Source of the DNA: Pyrus communis
Taxonomy: Eukaryota; Streptophyta; Magnoliopsida; Rosales; Rosaceae
Direction of reading: 5' to 3'
Assembly: GCF_963583255.1 (NCBI RefSeq)
Contig: NC_084810.1
Span: 6,541,751-6,605,750, forward strand
DNA length: 64,000 nucleotides
In this document: positions 43,589 to 55,432 of the stretch, in pieces
Numbering within the stretch: the stretch's first letter is position 1
How the letters are laid out: each line of letters opens with the position of its first letter
Notes under the pieces: generated by a model
Database searches by the model: none
Told to the model about the DNA's origin: nothing
What the model saw: only the letters and a program-made list of their open reading frames with translations
Position numbers and translations under genes: made by a program

Positions 43589-43755
43589 ATTTATTTTGTT
43601 TAAGATTTTAATTTCATTCAAATTGTTCTAAATTTACTATTTTGTCCTTCACTAATTAAATAGTAATATTTTAAATATCTAATTATTGGAGGGTATTTTA
43701 TAGTATTTTAAAAACTTCACTTTCTCCTTCTCATTTTATATGTAGACATGTTTCT

Positions 43756-46700
43756 TGTGACAACTCGTTCCAAATTTTACGTTTTTATTTTATTTTAAAA
43801 GCGTGAATTTACGAAATTGCCCTAGAGGTAAGGACTTTGACTTCCGTTGACCATCGACTTGAGAGATGTGGGACTTATTCTTTTAGCATATCCTCGTAGT
43901 ACTTGTTGGTACAAACGTATAGGCGAAAGCGGTTTGCGAGTCCGGATTATAACGGTATAGTTACGGACGTTCGAAATTGGTTATTCAAGGTTTAGTGTTA
44001 ATTAAATTAAATCCCCACTTTGTGGGGTGAAGCCAAAAATCAGAAATGAGAAGAAAAAAAAAAAAGGAAAGAAAGAAAAAAAGGGGGGAAAAGCTCTCGT
44101 GGGTTCCGTCCGTACACCTCTCCGACTACCCATCTTTCAAGGTTGATTTTGGCCAACTCCGGTGGAGTTTTTCGATGCCACCACCACCATCTTGAAGCTA
44201 TCATTCCCCTCTACAAAACCCACCCAAGAACCACCTTGATTAACCATGGGATGTGGCGGTTTGAGGCCACGAAAGTTGACGAAAATCAATAGTGCTCCGG
44301 CCACCCTTTTCGATTTTCCGGCAAATCGGCAAAGCGATGGCCGATGCAACCACTTGGGCTTTGTAGCCCATCATCCCAGGAGCAAAACCCAACCAACCTT
44401 GACCCCGTTCGACCACCGTAGACGACGAACGACGTCGGGAAGTTTTAGGCATCCGCCGGCTTTGTGGGCAAAATTGACCATCTTCCGTCCACTTTTGGAC
44501 TTTGTGGCAGGTATGAAAGTTGCTCCACTCAGTGAGATATTCATTTCTGTGAAGTTTGAGAATTTTTGGAAATAGTTGGATTTTCCGGCGAGTCGGGGCG
44601 GCCGACCGCCACCTGCGGCGGCACGTGCGGCAGCGCGTGGCCAGTGGGCCGCCAATGCTATTTTTAGGCTATGTCGAATGTCTTGAATTCAGTTTTGTTA
44701 TTTGAATGACATAGGTTGATCGTTGGAACCTAAATTCGTTACGATACATTGCTTGATGAAAATGTGAATTGACGATCCGACCGTTGGATCGTCACCAAAC
44801 TTGGATACATTATAATATGTAATATTTAAAGATCATAGGAATTTATGGATCAGGAATCCGATTTACGGATCTTCCCGAATTGAATTTGTAAGTTAGTAAA
44901 ATAAATGTTCACGTCCACTTGGTTTTGGGTAAATGGCGGAGATCCAACCGTTGGATCGTAATGAAATTTTAATATGTTATTCTAGAAACATATTGTGGAT
45001 CGTTGGGAGTTGCAGATTGGAAATCTGATATGCGGATCTTCCAAATCGAGCTATACAGGGTTGTAGACCCTACCATCGATCTTTGATCGACGATTGACTT
45101 TTGGTCAATGGTTCTCAAATTATTCTTGAAGGTCCTTGAGGATATGTTTTATGTAAATTATGTATTCTATCGGTAAAAACTTTGAGATGTGATTTGATAA
45201 TTGGTCACAGGCGACGATAGATCGTGATGTCTCGATGTGCGTATAAGATAATCATAGCGTGGACTCCAGGTGAGTGGGCCTTTTTCTTTCATAGGCATAT
45301 AATTGATAGTTCCACAAGCACTTCTATAGTGATCTATGCTTGTTACCTACAATTAATCATTTCGAACTACGAATGGCTTGATCCCTGTTTAGGGTACGTA
45401 GGCAGTCTAACAAGACGTTAGATCCAGCCATATAATGAATGAGATTAAATAATCGAGACAATAGCCTTGTTTAGTGAATTGAGCAATGTGAGGGACATTG
45501 GTGGGAATTGTGAGATTTAGCTTTATGATTTAGTGATTAAATGTTGATCATAAATCAATGTGTGAAGAATCAAGAAATTGAAGTAAGGAAAGGTAAGTAT
45601 GATAGTTAATGTAACTAGAGTCTAATTGGGCTTATCACTAATGATTACTCTCAAAAGTAAATGGTTTGGGAGTAGGGTGTTATTGATTGTACATGTTACG
45701 CCGTATTATATATATTTTGGGAATATCATGAAATGTTTGGGTTTAGATTGCATCATGGCATATTCATATGGATATTACCTGGACCTGACTATTGTGAATG
45801 CTTTGAAGTGCTATATGACGCCGCAGACGCCCAGGTAAGCCTCAGGTGAGTACATGTTGATGTTAGTGATGTTAGTGAGTATGATTGTGTTGAGATATAA
45901 TATAGCTCATAAACTTGCACCCCGGTGTTAGTGCTCCCGCCCGTGGCCAGGGCACAGTCCTTCACGTGATGTTCACCTCCCGCACCTTACGCTCACCTTG
46001 GATCCAAGGTAGGTGCACAGTCCTGTCGTATAGACCACTTTAGGTGGTTCCGACTCGTAGGTGACCTGCAATTATTCACACAGTCTTCACGTGATCGTAG
46101 CATTTGAGCGTATTTATTTACACCCAGTCTTGTCGTACAGACCACTTTAGGTGGTTCTGACTCGTGTGCAGGTATACTTATTGAGCTATTAGCTAGCCAT
46201 GATTGATGAGATATGAATAAGTCGTACAGGTCACTATAGGTGATTCCGACTTATATGCTAGCCATGATTGATGAGATATGGATAAGTCGTACAGGTCACT
46301 ATAGGTGACTCCGACTTATATGCTAGCCAATGCTAGCCATGATTGATGAGATATGGATAAGTCGTACAGGTCACTATAGGTGACTCCGACTTATATGCTA
46401 GCCATGATTGATGAGATATGGATAAGTTGTACATGTCATATTAGATGACTTCGACTGATATATGATTTTGTATTGATTAAGTTTATTTGGCCTACTTATT
46501 ATTGCATGGTGGAGTTGATGGCAAACCGTGCTTCTGGCCATTTCTGAGTATGGTTTGGATTATATATATATGTTGTATTGTCTTATGGAAAACGATACGG
46601 GTTTTACATTTAGGGGCGTTCCTTTTAGAGAGGTAATAACTTTGGGAAGCTTGGTTTTACTGCTTGCTCACACTCTCTATTTGGTGCCCTCCAGGTTTTA

Positions 46701-46987
46701 GCTGCTAAGTTTGTATCGACAAGAATCTGTGGCGAATCTTAGTATTGATGGATATTTCTGAGGGTATGATTCTTACCCACACTTCTGTACCTTACTTATG
46801 CTCTGACATCGTGTGTGAAATGGGTTCGCTCCCGCTCGCAACGCACTCTGGTATTAATAATTTTTAGGTTCAAATTATTCACATTTTTCTACACTCTATC
46901 ACATTTTATGGCTTCGTCACCTTCCAGGTGTCGGCCAGCACAGCTCGATTCAGGGTCCAAGTGGACTTTCTGGGTCGGGGTGTGTCA
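43756..46987 (+). mobile_element. 3.2-kb solo-LTR-like element
   Basis: Ends TGTGACA...TGTGTCA with an exact 5-bp duplication TTTCT (43751-43755, 46988-46992). The paralogous TPS flank at 39961-39990 (AGATGTTTCTATCAGCTGGC) shows the empty site, confirming both borders. There is no coding domain and no second copy of its ends inside, so it behaves like a very long solo LTR or LARD-like unit. It contains GATCCAACCGTTGGATCGT-type motifs, a GC-rich patch at 44585-44660 and a 65-bp tandem array. A related element in opposite orientation lies at 49218-52621. Confidence 0.7.
46192..46450 (+). repeat. 65-bp tandem repeat, four units
   Basis: GCTAGCCATGATTGATGAG recurs at 46192, 46257, 46332 and 46397, the third spacing lengthened by a 10-bp duplication. 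Each unit carries GTCGTACAGGTCACTATAGG and a nearby inverted GACTCCGACTTAT, giving short imperfect dyads. Confidence 0.9.
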
Positions 46988-46992
46988 TTTCT

Positions 46993-47370
46993 ATCAGCTA
47001 ACAAGAAGTAAAATAAAAAATAAAAGGGCAGTGAATATTTATCCATGAATTACCTTTGTCATAAGCTAGGCGATGTCGTCCCTACTAGTAACAGCGAAAA
47101 TGATGTTGGCTCTCATCAGGGAAAATAGTTGTGTGGTCAACGTCTGTCTCATGAATAATATATAGGATTTTAGACCCCATAAATATAGGATTTAAATCTC
47201 ATCAATCTGTGCTTAAGGATCCCTTAAGTAATGATAATGAAGCAAATTATATGGGGATTAATTGTAAATTAAATAGTTATCATGTAGTAGATATCATGTG
47301 TATGAAGCACCCCACACACAATTTGCTTGTCTCATTAAACCATAATACTCTGGTAAATTTTGAATATGAA
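46993..47370. other. Duplicated TPS 3' flank, then intergenic DNA
   Basis: 46988-47045 continues the flank interrupted by the 3.2-kb element. No gene in the remainder. Confidence 0.5.
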
Positions 47371-47373
47371 AAA

Positions 47374-47859
47374 GGGTAAATTACCATTTGGCCCCTTAAA
47401 TTATTTGAAATAAGCCAATTGATCCTTTGTCGGTAGATTTCATCCCTTATTTGGTCAAATTTAATGAAAATTTAGTCTTTCATTCATCAATTCTTACTTG
47501 TCAACTATAACCACCAATGAACTTATGACATTTGAAAACAAATTAATGTGTAATGACAATGTGAGATAGTCAGTCACTTAAAAATTTGGTTCTTTTATGT
47601 TTTCTCATTATGCCATATGTTTTTGAATTATTCTGTGTCAATGTGTCAAAATTTTATTGATGGTTATAGCTAACAAGTAACAATTGATGAGGAAATGACT
47701 AATTTGGCCTTGAATTTTATGGAATTGATTATGCAATCTAATGGAAAGGGGTTAATTGATTGATTTTAAATAGTTCAGTGGGCTAATTTATCAACATAAT
47801 AGTTTAGATGGTCAATTTCAACTAAGTGATAGTTTAGGAGGTCAAACCGTAATTTATTC
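47374..47859. mobile_element. Non-autonomous MULE-type MITE
   Basis: Imperfect inverted ends: GGGTAAATTACCATTTGGCC on the left and AATAAATTACGGTTTGACCT on the right (minus strand). About 480 bp, no coding. End positions are approximate and no clear target duplication was found. Confidence 0.45.
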
Positions 47860-48359
47860 TAGGAAAAACTAGATGTCTTGGTATTCTTGAATACAGGCCT
47901 TCAATGAAATAAAAAAGATAAAGTCTCAGCCTATGTAAGTGTACAAACGCATTTTATTTTCTTATTTGAAACAAAAATTAAAGAACACATAATTATATTG
48001 TTAATGCTCCAGTTCCATGATGATTTGTATGATGATAATTCCAGGCTTAATGGCTAACGTTAGAAACATCAAACTCCAATTGAGATTACGCGTCAAATGT
48101 TGAAATCAATTTGTCAGTCCCCTCCGACTTGATCTGTCAATTTATTATACGAAATGTTAACATGACACGTAAATAATACAAAAATATGAGTTTTGAGTCA
48201 ACACGATAACTAATCGGATTGTTATTGGGTCACACAATAAGAACCCGTTAATAATAGGGTTTTAATGGGTTTACACGAAAGTGACACGTAGGTAACCCGT
48301 TTTGACACGTTAAGGAAAAAGCTATTGTGATAATTTTAATTTTTTTAAACTACTAAAAA

Positions 48360-48770
48360 TGACACACTCCGACCCGGAATGTCCACGTAGACATCCAAAT
48401 CGTGATGTGATGGTTGACACCCAGAAGGTGACGAAGTCATAAAGCGTAGTGATGTGAAAAAATATGAATAAATTAAAACCTAAAAGTAACTAATTTAGAG
48501 TGCGCATGTGAGCGGGATTGAATTTGTATCACACAAGTGATGTCAGGGTATAGATAAATTGCAGTAAAAGAAAAGTAAGGACATTTATACTGAAAGGAGG
48601 AGTCTCCTGCATAACAACTTTTACCAACAATCATCTTCATCACAAAACCTTTGCCACTAAAATCCTGGAGGGGCGAAAAAATAAGGTGAGTGAGCTTAAA
48701 AATAATTATAAATAGAATTCATAATTATTAATGTACAAGTCTGAAAAATGTGAAAGTATTTATAAATGCT
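48360..48770 (-). mobile_element. 3'-end fragment of the long solo-LTR family
   Basis: Starts TGACACACTCCGACCCGG, the reverse of the right end of the 43.8-47.0-kb element, and follows that family for about 400 bp before returning to hAT-family sequence. Confidence 0.6.
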
Positions 48771-49348
48771 TGTGGTTGGGTCCTCTACGCTTAGACGATG
48801 ATTACATGGTCATTTAGTTTTTTAAAACCCTCCAAATCTCTTGAATAATATTTTTTATTTGAGTGCAAAATAATAATAATTATTGTAAGAGTGTAAAAAT
48901 GTAAAATATATGTATACACACACACAACCACTCCTAATGACAAACTTTACAACTTTCATGAAGGGGCAACTCCGAAATCGACATCATAATCCATAAATCT
49001 TAGATTTAAATTTGACCGTCGATTGTTGTTTACGCTTTATTCAGTTCAGCGAATTTCAATTTTTATATTTTCAATATTTATTGATTTAAAATATATTTTT
49101 AACGGATGACGGGTTAGGTCATATTACTTGATATTATTAACGGGTCGATTTAGGGTCGAATCATATTACTCGTTCACTTTAAAAGAATGTTACACGACAC
49201 GACCCGCTAAGATATTGTGACATACCTCGATCCGGAATATCTGCTAGGACTTCTAATCGAGCTATGTTGGCCGACACCAGGAAGGTGACGAAGCCATAAA
49301 GTGTAGTGATGTGGATAATGTGAATAAATTTAAACCTAAAAGTGCCTA

Positions 49349-49993
49349 TGTCACATCCCGGCCCGGGATGAACCACTTTCCGGGCCCGCTCCACCACCGT
49401 AGCACGATATTGTCTGCTTTGGGCCCCCACCACGCCCTCACGGTTTTGTTTCTGGGAACTCACACGAGAAATTCCCGATGGGTCACCCATCCTAGGAGTG
49501 CTCTAGCGCACTACTCGCTTAACTTCAGAGTTTCAATGGAACCTGAAGCCAGTGAGCTCCCAAAATGCCTCGTGCTAGGTAGGGATGAGAATATACATTT
49601 AAGGGTCACTCCCCTGGGCAATGTGGGATGTTACAATCCACCCCCCTTAGGGGCCCGACGTCCTCGTCGACACACATGCGGTCAGGGTTAGGCTCTGATA
49701 CCAAATTGTCACATCCCGACCCGGGGCGAACCACTTCCCGAGCCCGCTCCACCACCGTAGCACGATATTGTCCGCTTTGGGCCCACACCATGCCCTCACA
49801 GTTTTGTTAATAGGAACTCACACGAGCACTTCCAGATGGGTCACCCATCCTGGGAGTGCTCTCGCGTGCTACTCGCTTAACTTCAGAGTTCCAACGGAAC
49901 CTGAAGCCAGTGAGCTCCCAAAAGGCCTCGTGCTAGGTAGGGATGAGAATATACATTTAAGGATCACTCCCCTGGGCGATGTGAGATGTTATA
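49349..49993 (-). mobile_element. Complete Cassandra TRIM element (5S-bearing)
   Basis: Two 287-bp LTRs (49349-49635, 49707-49993) enclose a 71-bp interior. Read on the minus strand, the interior begins with TTTGGTATCAGAGCC, the primer binding site for initiator tRNA-Met, and ends with a purine-rich AAGGGGGGTGGAT tract. The target duplication is GCCTA (49344-49348, 49994-49998). Each LTR carries a 5S-rRNA-like segment, the hallmark of Cassandra. No coding capacity; mobility would require another element's enzymes. Confidence 0.92.
49812..49919 (-). other. 5S rRNA-derived segment in Cassandra LTR
   Basis: Reads on the minus strand as a variant of plant 5S rRNA: GGAACTC(C/T)GAAGTTAAGCG followed by GATGGGTGACCC, retaining the internal A-box and C-box regions of the Pol III promoter. 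Its ends differ from a true 5S gene, so it is not an rRNA gene. Equivalent segments lie at about 49561-49454 and 35257-35150 on the minus strand. Confidence 0.8.
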
Positions 49994-52689
49994 GCCTAAA
50001 TACAAGAGTGTGCTGTGAGCGGGAATGAACCTATTTCATATGTGATGTTAGAGCATAAATACAGTAAGATAGGATAAGGATTATACCCTCAAAGATAGCC
50101 ACCGATATTGAGATTTGCCAAGAATCCTCGTCGATACAAAGTTTAGCAGCTAAAACCTACAGGAGCAAAAAACAAGGGTGAGTGGGTTTGAAAATAAAGT
50201 TTTAATAAAAACCTTTGAAAATGTTATAACCCTTCGCCGTAAAACATGTATGGTTTCCAAAATATACATACTATGTATAATATGAAAATACTTACTGTAG
50301 CCTACAAAATGTAAATAAGGCATGACATCCCAAAATCCCAAAATCTCAACAGTAATATAAGTAAAATCAGATGCTCAACAACTTATGCTAGCACACTAAT
50401 CGGTGTCGCCTAATGCGACCTGTATGATTGCACCTATGACTCATCATTCTATGCTAGCACATGAGTTGGAGTCGCCTAATGCAACTTGTATGACATGACT
50501 GGGTGTATAATATATGCTATTGTGCTATGATCACATGAAGACTGGCGTTATGCGCGATCACCTACGAGTCGGAGTCGCCTAATGCGACCTGTACGACAGG
50601 ACTGGCAGCTACTTAGATCCAAGGCGAGCGTGCGATGTGGGAGGTGAACATACACATGAAGGACTGGCCTTGGCCTGGGACGAACACTAACACCAGGGTG
50701 CAACAATGATGACCAAGCTACATGAATATAAGCATGCCACAACTATTCAATGATTCTAATCAACATCATAAACTTACTTGAACTTACCTACTCATCCCGT
50801 AGGATCATTTTGGCATTTCATAATAGTGCAACATTTCTTATAACATTATTTAATCATGGCATGATATGCATAAATCAATTCAAAAATATTTGTGAAAATT
50901 GTAAAGTTTATATATATACGCGCGCACACACACACACACACACTATAAAAAGAAAAAGACCCACTCACTTGAAGTCCACGCTACAACTCCCTAGCATGAA
51001 TATCGAGGCGTCACAAATGATCGTCGCCTTGAACAAATATCAAATCACATCTCAAAATTTTTATTGCTAGAACACGTAACTTGCATGAAACAAATCCCAA
51101 ATGATGTTCTAGAATGATTTGAAACTCATTGACCAAGAGTCAACCGTTGGTCAAAGATCGACGGTAGGGTCCACAACCCTACGTAACTCGATCCGGAAGA
51201 TCTGTATCTCGGATTTCTAAGCTGTAACTTCCAAATATCCACATTATGCTTCTAAAACAACATACTAAAATCTTACCACGATTCGACGGTCGGATCTCCG
51301 CCAATCACAATTCAAGTGGTTGTCAACGTTTTATTTTACGAGTTTACAAATTCAATTTGGGAAGATCTGTATGTCGGATTCCCAATCCATAAGTTTCTAA
51401 TATCCTCAAATATTACGTACTATAACGTATTAAAGTTTGGTGATGATCCAACGGTTGGATTGTCGAATCATAAAATGGTCAAGTGACGTAGTATTCCATA
51501 CTAGGTTCAAACTATCAAACTATAACAAACGGTTATCAAATTGACATCAGAACATCAAATTTAACTCAAAAAGCAGCGTCGGCCCACTGGCCATGTGTTG
51601 CCGCACATGGCAGTCGGCCACCTCGACTCGCCGAAAAATTCAACTAATTTAAAAAATTCTCAAAATTTACAGGAATGAAGATCTAAATGAGTAGAGTAAG
51701 TTTTATACCTGTGGCCAAGTCCAATTTAGCCAGGAAAAGCTTCAAATCACCACGAACCCGCTGGAACCCTAGAATGGTTGTTTCTTGATTCGTCCTCAAA
51801 TCAAGTCAACCAATGATTAGGCATTGTTCTTGAGCTTAAAGGAAGTTGTTTGATGGTGGAGATCGACAATGGTGGCTTTAGAAATGGCAGATTGTCGCCG
51901 TGGAACCATCGCACCCACCGGTGCGATTCTTCATGGACCTGAGCCAAATTTTATAAGTCTTGGGGTGGAATAAGTAGAGGGAGGCTGTGGAATGATGTTG
52001 GGGTGTCAAATGGTGTCAAACTTGCCGGAAAACATCAGAATCATCGCAGGAAGTCGGGTCGTTGAAAACAGGTCACGAGTCAAGGGGAAAGGACTGAGTT
52101 TCTCTCCTTCTCTCTTCCTTCCTTTCCCTCCTTTCTTCCCTCTCTGGTTGGTCATTCTCTCTTCTCTTCTTTTCCGATTGGTTGGTCTCTCCTCTGCTTT
52201 TCCCTGATTGGCAGCACCCCTCACCTTTCTTCTTTCATTTCCTTCTGATTGGGTAGCCCCCAATCCCTCATCTTTCATTTCTTCCTCCTCCCATCCATCT
52301 CTCTCACTCTCTGCACTCCCTATCCAAATGTCCATATGGCTCCCTAAAGCATGCCATGAAAATATCTTCCACATATGAAATTTATCAATTTGTCCTCGGT
52401 ATTCGATATTTCGTAAAATTTTAATCATAACTCCGATTTTGATTCTGCTTAAATCTTCGCGTTCGTACTGACAAGCACTACGAGGATTCGCTAAAATAAT
52501 ATTTCGTATGTCTCACTATATGTTGGTTAAAGAAAGTCAATACCCTCGCCTCTAGGACATTTTCATCAAATCACTCTTTTAAAATTAATAAAAATGTAAA
52601 AATTAGGGATGGATTGTCACATATCGGATATGTGATGAAAACGACACAAACATGAAAAACACGATATAATGCTTAGTCTATCTGCCACG

Positions 52690-53630
52690 TCCAACATTAT
52701 GCATATTTCACGTCAGGCAAGACTAGATCAACAATAATTAGTCCAAATGATAATGTTAATTATTGAATATATATCGTAAAGAACTTTAAGGGAATGAATA
52801 CTCATAGATCATCTTTGTAAAATGTTAGCCAAATCGAGAATATTTGAGACATCTAATTGAATTCAAAGAAATTGACAAACATTTTGTTTTGTAAGAAATA
52901 ATGAAATTTCATCATTATAATTAAATAGGCAAATGGTTTCAGATTAAATTGAAATTTTAGAATGATGATTTATGAATCAAGATTTACAAAATAGAAGGTT
53001 CGGATTGTCGAAGTTCGACGTAAAGTGGACCCTACTACTAGTCCCCATTTTTACCCAAAAATGGGGATCTCTTTGGATAAAGGATAACTATAGATATCAC
53101 TATGTCTGTTCCTTCCCATGTTGAGCGGGCATATTGAGATTATGAATTTTATATCGAGAAAATAAGGGACTTTGCATGTTGACAAGTGATGAATTATTTT
53201 CTATATTGCCATTGATTTTACAATAGAGCCTCAACTTTCTTCAAAGCGAGCATGCAACAATTAATCCGTTTTATAGAAGTTATTCTCCATTGCGTTCAAA
53301 AACATCACGTACTAGAATAATTGAAAGGCTAAAAGAAATTTTATTAAAACCCATATAACCTATTTCTATATCCAACTTATTCTCTACACGCATATTATTT
53401 TTAATTAAACAATCAATATCTCTTCAAACTCAAAATTTACCACCTAAACTACCCTCATAATCCCAATTCAATATATAAATTTTTTCTTAACCCATTTAGA
53501 AAACAAACGCATTAGCCTGTTGGTAGTAAATGGGAAAGTCAACATAGTTATAACCTGTTTGAGTTGCAGCATTTTGTGAAAACAATGCTTGTAGCATGCA
53601 AAGCTCCATGGGAAATTCTTCTGAAATTAA
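52690..53630. other. AT-rich intergenic DNA
   Basis: No gene, repeat array or clear transposon end recognised. Confidence 0.45.
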
Positions 53631-53639
53631 GTTATTATT

Positions 53640-54110
53640 CAATATAAAAAGGAAAAAAAATTGAAAAAGTCCCCAACCGGGTCAGTGAGTCTGTTAACTT
53701 TGTGTTTCTTGAGATTCAACAACCATGTACTTTGGCACCTATAGAAGCTGAGAATGGATAGATTTAGAACCCAGAAGAAGCAACCATAATACCACCATCT
53801 GCCATTTCTTCACTGAGAAAATTGCCTGAAAGGAGTACCCCTAGACTTTTGAACCCATCAATATCTTCAATGCCCTGGTGGCACAGGTCAATCTGTTTTC
53901 AGAAAGTGAGAGGAAGGCAACTATTTCAACAAAAAAATCTCAATATGTATTTGTCCCTCAAGATTATTTGCAGTCAGTCGAAGTGCTTTGATGGTTTGCA
54001 TGAGTAAAGGTTTATTGGCAAGAGACCATCAAAGTGATTATTCATAAAATCGAGTTTACTCAATTGAGTAAGTTCAGAGAAATCAAGGGCCCAGATGTTA
54101 CCTGGCCTGT
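53640..54110 (-). pseudogene. LRR receptor-like protein relic (PSY1R-type)
   Basis: Minus-strand pieces in shifting frames read SKLDFMNNHFDGLLPINLYS; LTANNLEGQIHIEI; LSENRLTCATRALKILMGSK; and NLSILSFYRCQSTWLLNLKK. These follow the leucine-rich repeats of plant tyrosine-sulfated peptide receptors (PSY1R/PSKR type, with the ANNLEGQI and NITGALKILMGCK motifs). Several frameshifts and stops, no signal peptide, no kinase. A small dead fragment. Confidence 0.65.
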
Positions 54111-54114
54111 AGGA

Positions 54115-55430
54115 ATGTGCATGTAGAATTAGTTGAATATGCATTTAAATTTTTTGTATAATTCAACGAACAAAGGTAGAGATATGCATGTAGAATTGGT
54201 TGAATAGCAGTTACAATGACCACACTCAACATTGATGCCTACGCCTTTGAACTTTGAAAATCTAAGTTTGAATAAAAATCATGTAGCGAATCTGTTAGTA
54301 ATTATGATGTGGATTTGAAATGAAAAAACTTGTATATATCGATTCATATCTTGATGGATATAAAACTTTAAAATCATCATTCATCGGTTAAAAGAGTTTG
54401 TTTTTCTCTACGAGACCATTTAAGGTTTTAGCTAGAATGATTGTAGGATAAGTTGCATAATGGTTGGGTTTGATGTGATGGTAATGTTGAATTATTAGGT
54501 GTGGGTTTATTGATAAATTTTAATTTTGTTGTTAATTTCGTATTGTTCTTCATGGTAATTATGCAATAAAGTAAAATAATTATGCTAATTATAATGCTTT
54601 TAGCTGTAATAATGCACTAAAGTGGAAAAAGGACAAACTACTAAACACTCGCAGCAATGGCTTCATATGCCTTTTAATATCCAAGTATTACATGACACGT
54701 GGCATGGCGAAGCTGTAAGGAGGTGAGGCCACGCCTTTTCTCCCCGGAAATCAAGCACATGAACGACGGATCCGACCCCGTCGGAAAACCTGCAAACCCG
54801 TGAGGGAATCCCTGCTGCTGCGCAGCCTGCGCTACGGCGGCCCCTTTTTTTATTCAAATTACCCAGGCCGACCTTGATCAAATCTTCGAACTCTGATGCA
54901 GTCGTAGCAGCGTGCGGCGTTATAAGTTTCTGGTTCAGAGGTGCGAAGAAGACGCTCTCAATTTTTTATCTTTGTTAAATCTAAATTCAAAGCGTGCGTT
55001 AAAATTATTTGTACTTTTTAAGAGTCAAAACGTGCGTTTTATCAAAAAGAGGCATATCCTATATATATCTTAAGTATATTACAGTTTTTTGTTTTGTCCT
55101 ACCAATTTTTAGATTCTTCTCTCAAGAAAGTACAAATAAATCAATATAATCTTTTTTCTGTTATTAAAACATTAATATAATTTTAGTCCTTTCATTTATT
55201 TTAATTATTTGTCATATGAATGATAAAGTATTTAGTCTCCAACTAATTATATTATGCTAATGTCTTTGTTTCCTCCCCTAATTGACTGCTAACATCTTCT
55301 TTCTATTATGGTAATTTTATATACATACTGCCTTATTTTTCTACAAAATATATCATATCCTAAATTAATTACTAGATATTTCTGTGAAAAATATATTTTT
55401 TTAAATAAACGATATTATTTACATTAATAA
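54115..55430. other. Intergenic DNA with a GC-rich island
   Basis: AT-rich except 54690-54930, where a minus-strand frame (54881-54663, 72 codons from Met, open further upstream) reads ...EFEDLIKVGLGNLNKKRGRR.... It resembles no family I know and may be a captured exon or chance. Confidence 0.35.
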
Positions 55431-55432
55431 CA

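Larger units (their letters stand above)
49218..52621 (-). mobile_element. Second solo-LTR-like element, nested in the hAT copy
   Basis: Reverse-orientation relative of 43756-46987, with ends TGACATACC... and ...GGATTGTCACA. It is flanked by TATTG (49213-49217) and TATCG (52622-52626), a 5-bp duplication with one change. Joining the flanks restores hAT sequence (CTAAGATATCGGATATG), like the uninterrupted element near 36490. It contains the Cassandra at 49349-49993 and, near 50400-50640, tandem GTCGCCTAATGCGACCTGTA dyads corresponding to the 65-bp array of its relative. A CA repeat lies at 50926-50942. Confidence 0.7.
48129..52680. mobile_element. hAT-like element copy 2, with nested insertions
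   Basis: Its outer 150 bp match the ends of the 36.4-kb element in opposite orientation (left: GTTAACATGACACGTAAA, AACACGATAACTAATCGG; right: GAAAACGACACAAACATGA). The termini have decayed (TTGATCTGTCAA; GCTTAGTCTA), and the flanking 8-mers agree at only 5 of 8 bases, so it is older than copy 1. It lacks the 346-bp array and is interrupted by an LTR fragment (48360-48770) and by the 49218-52621 insertion. Confidence 0.7.
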
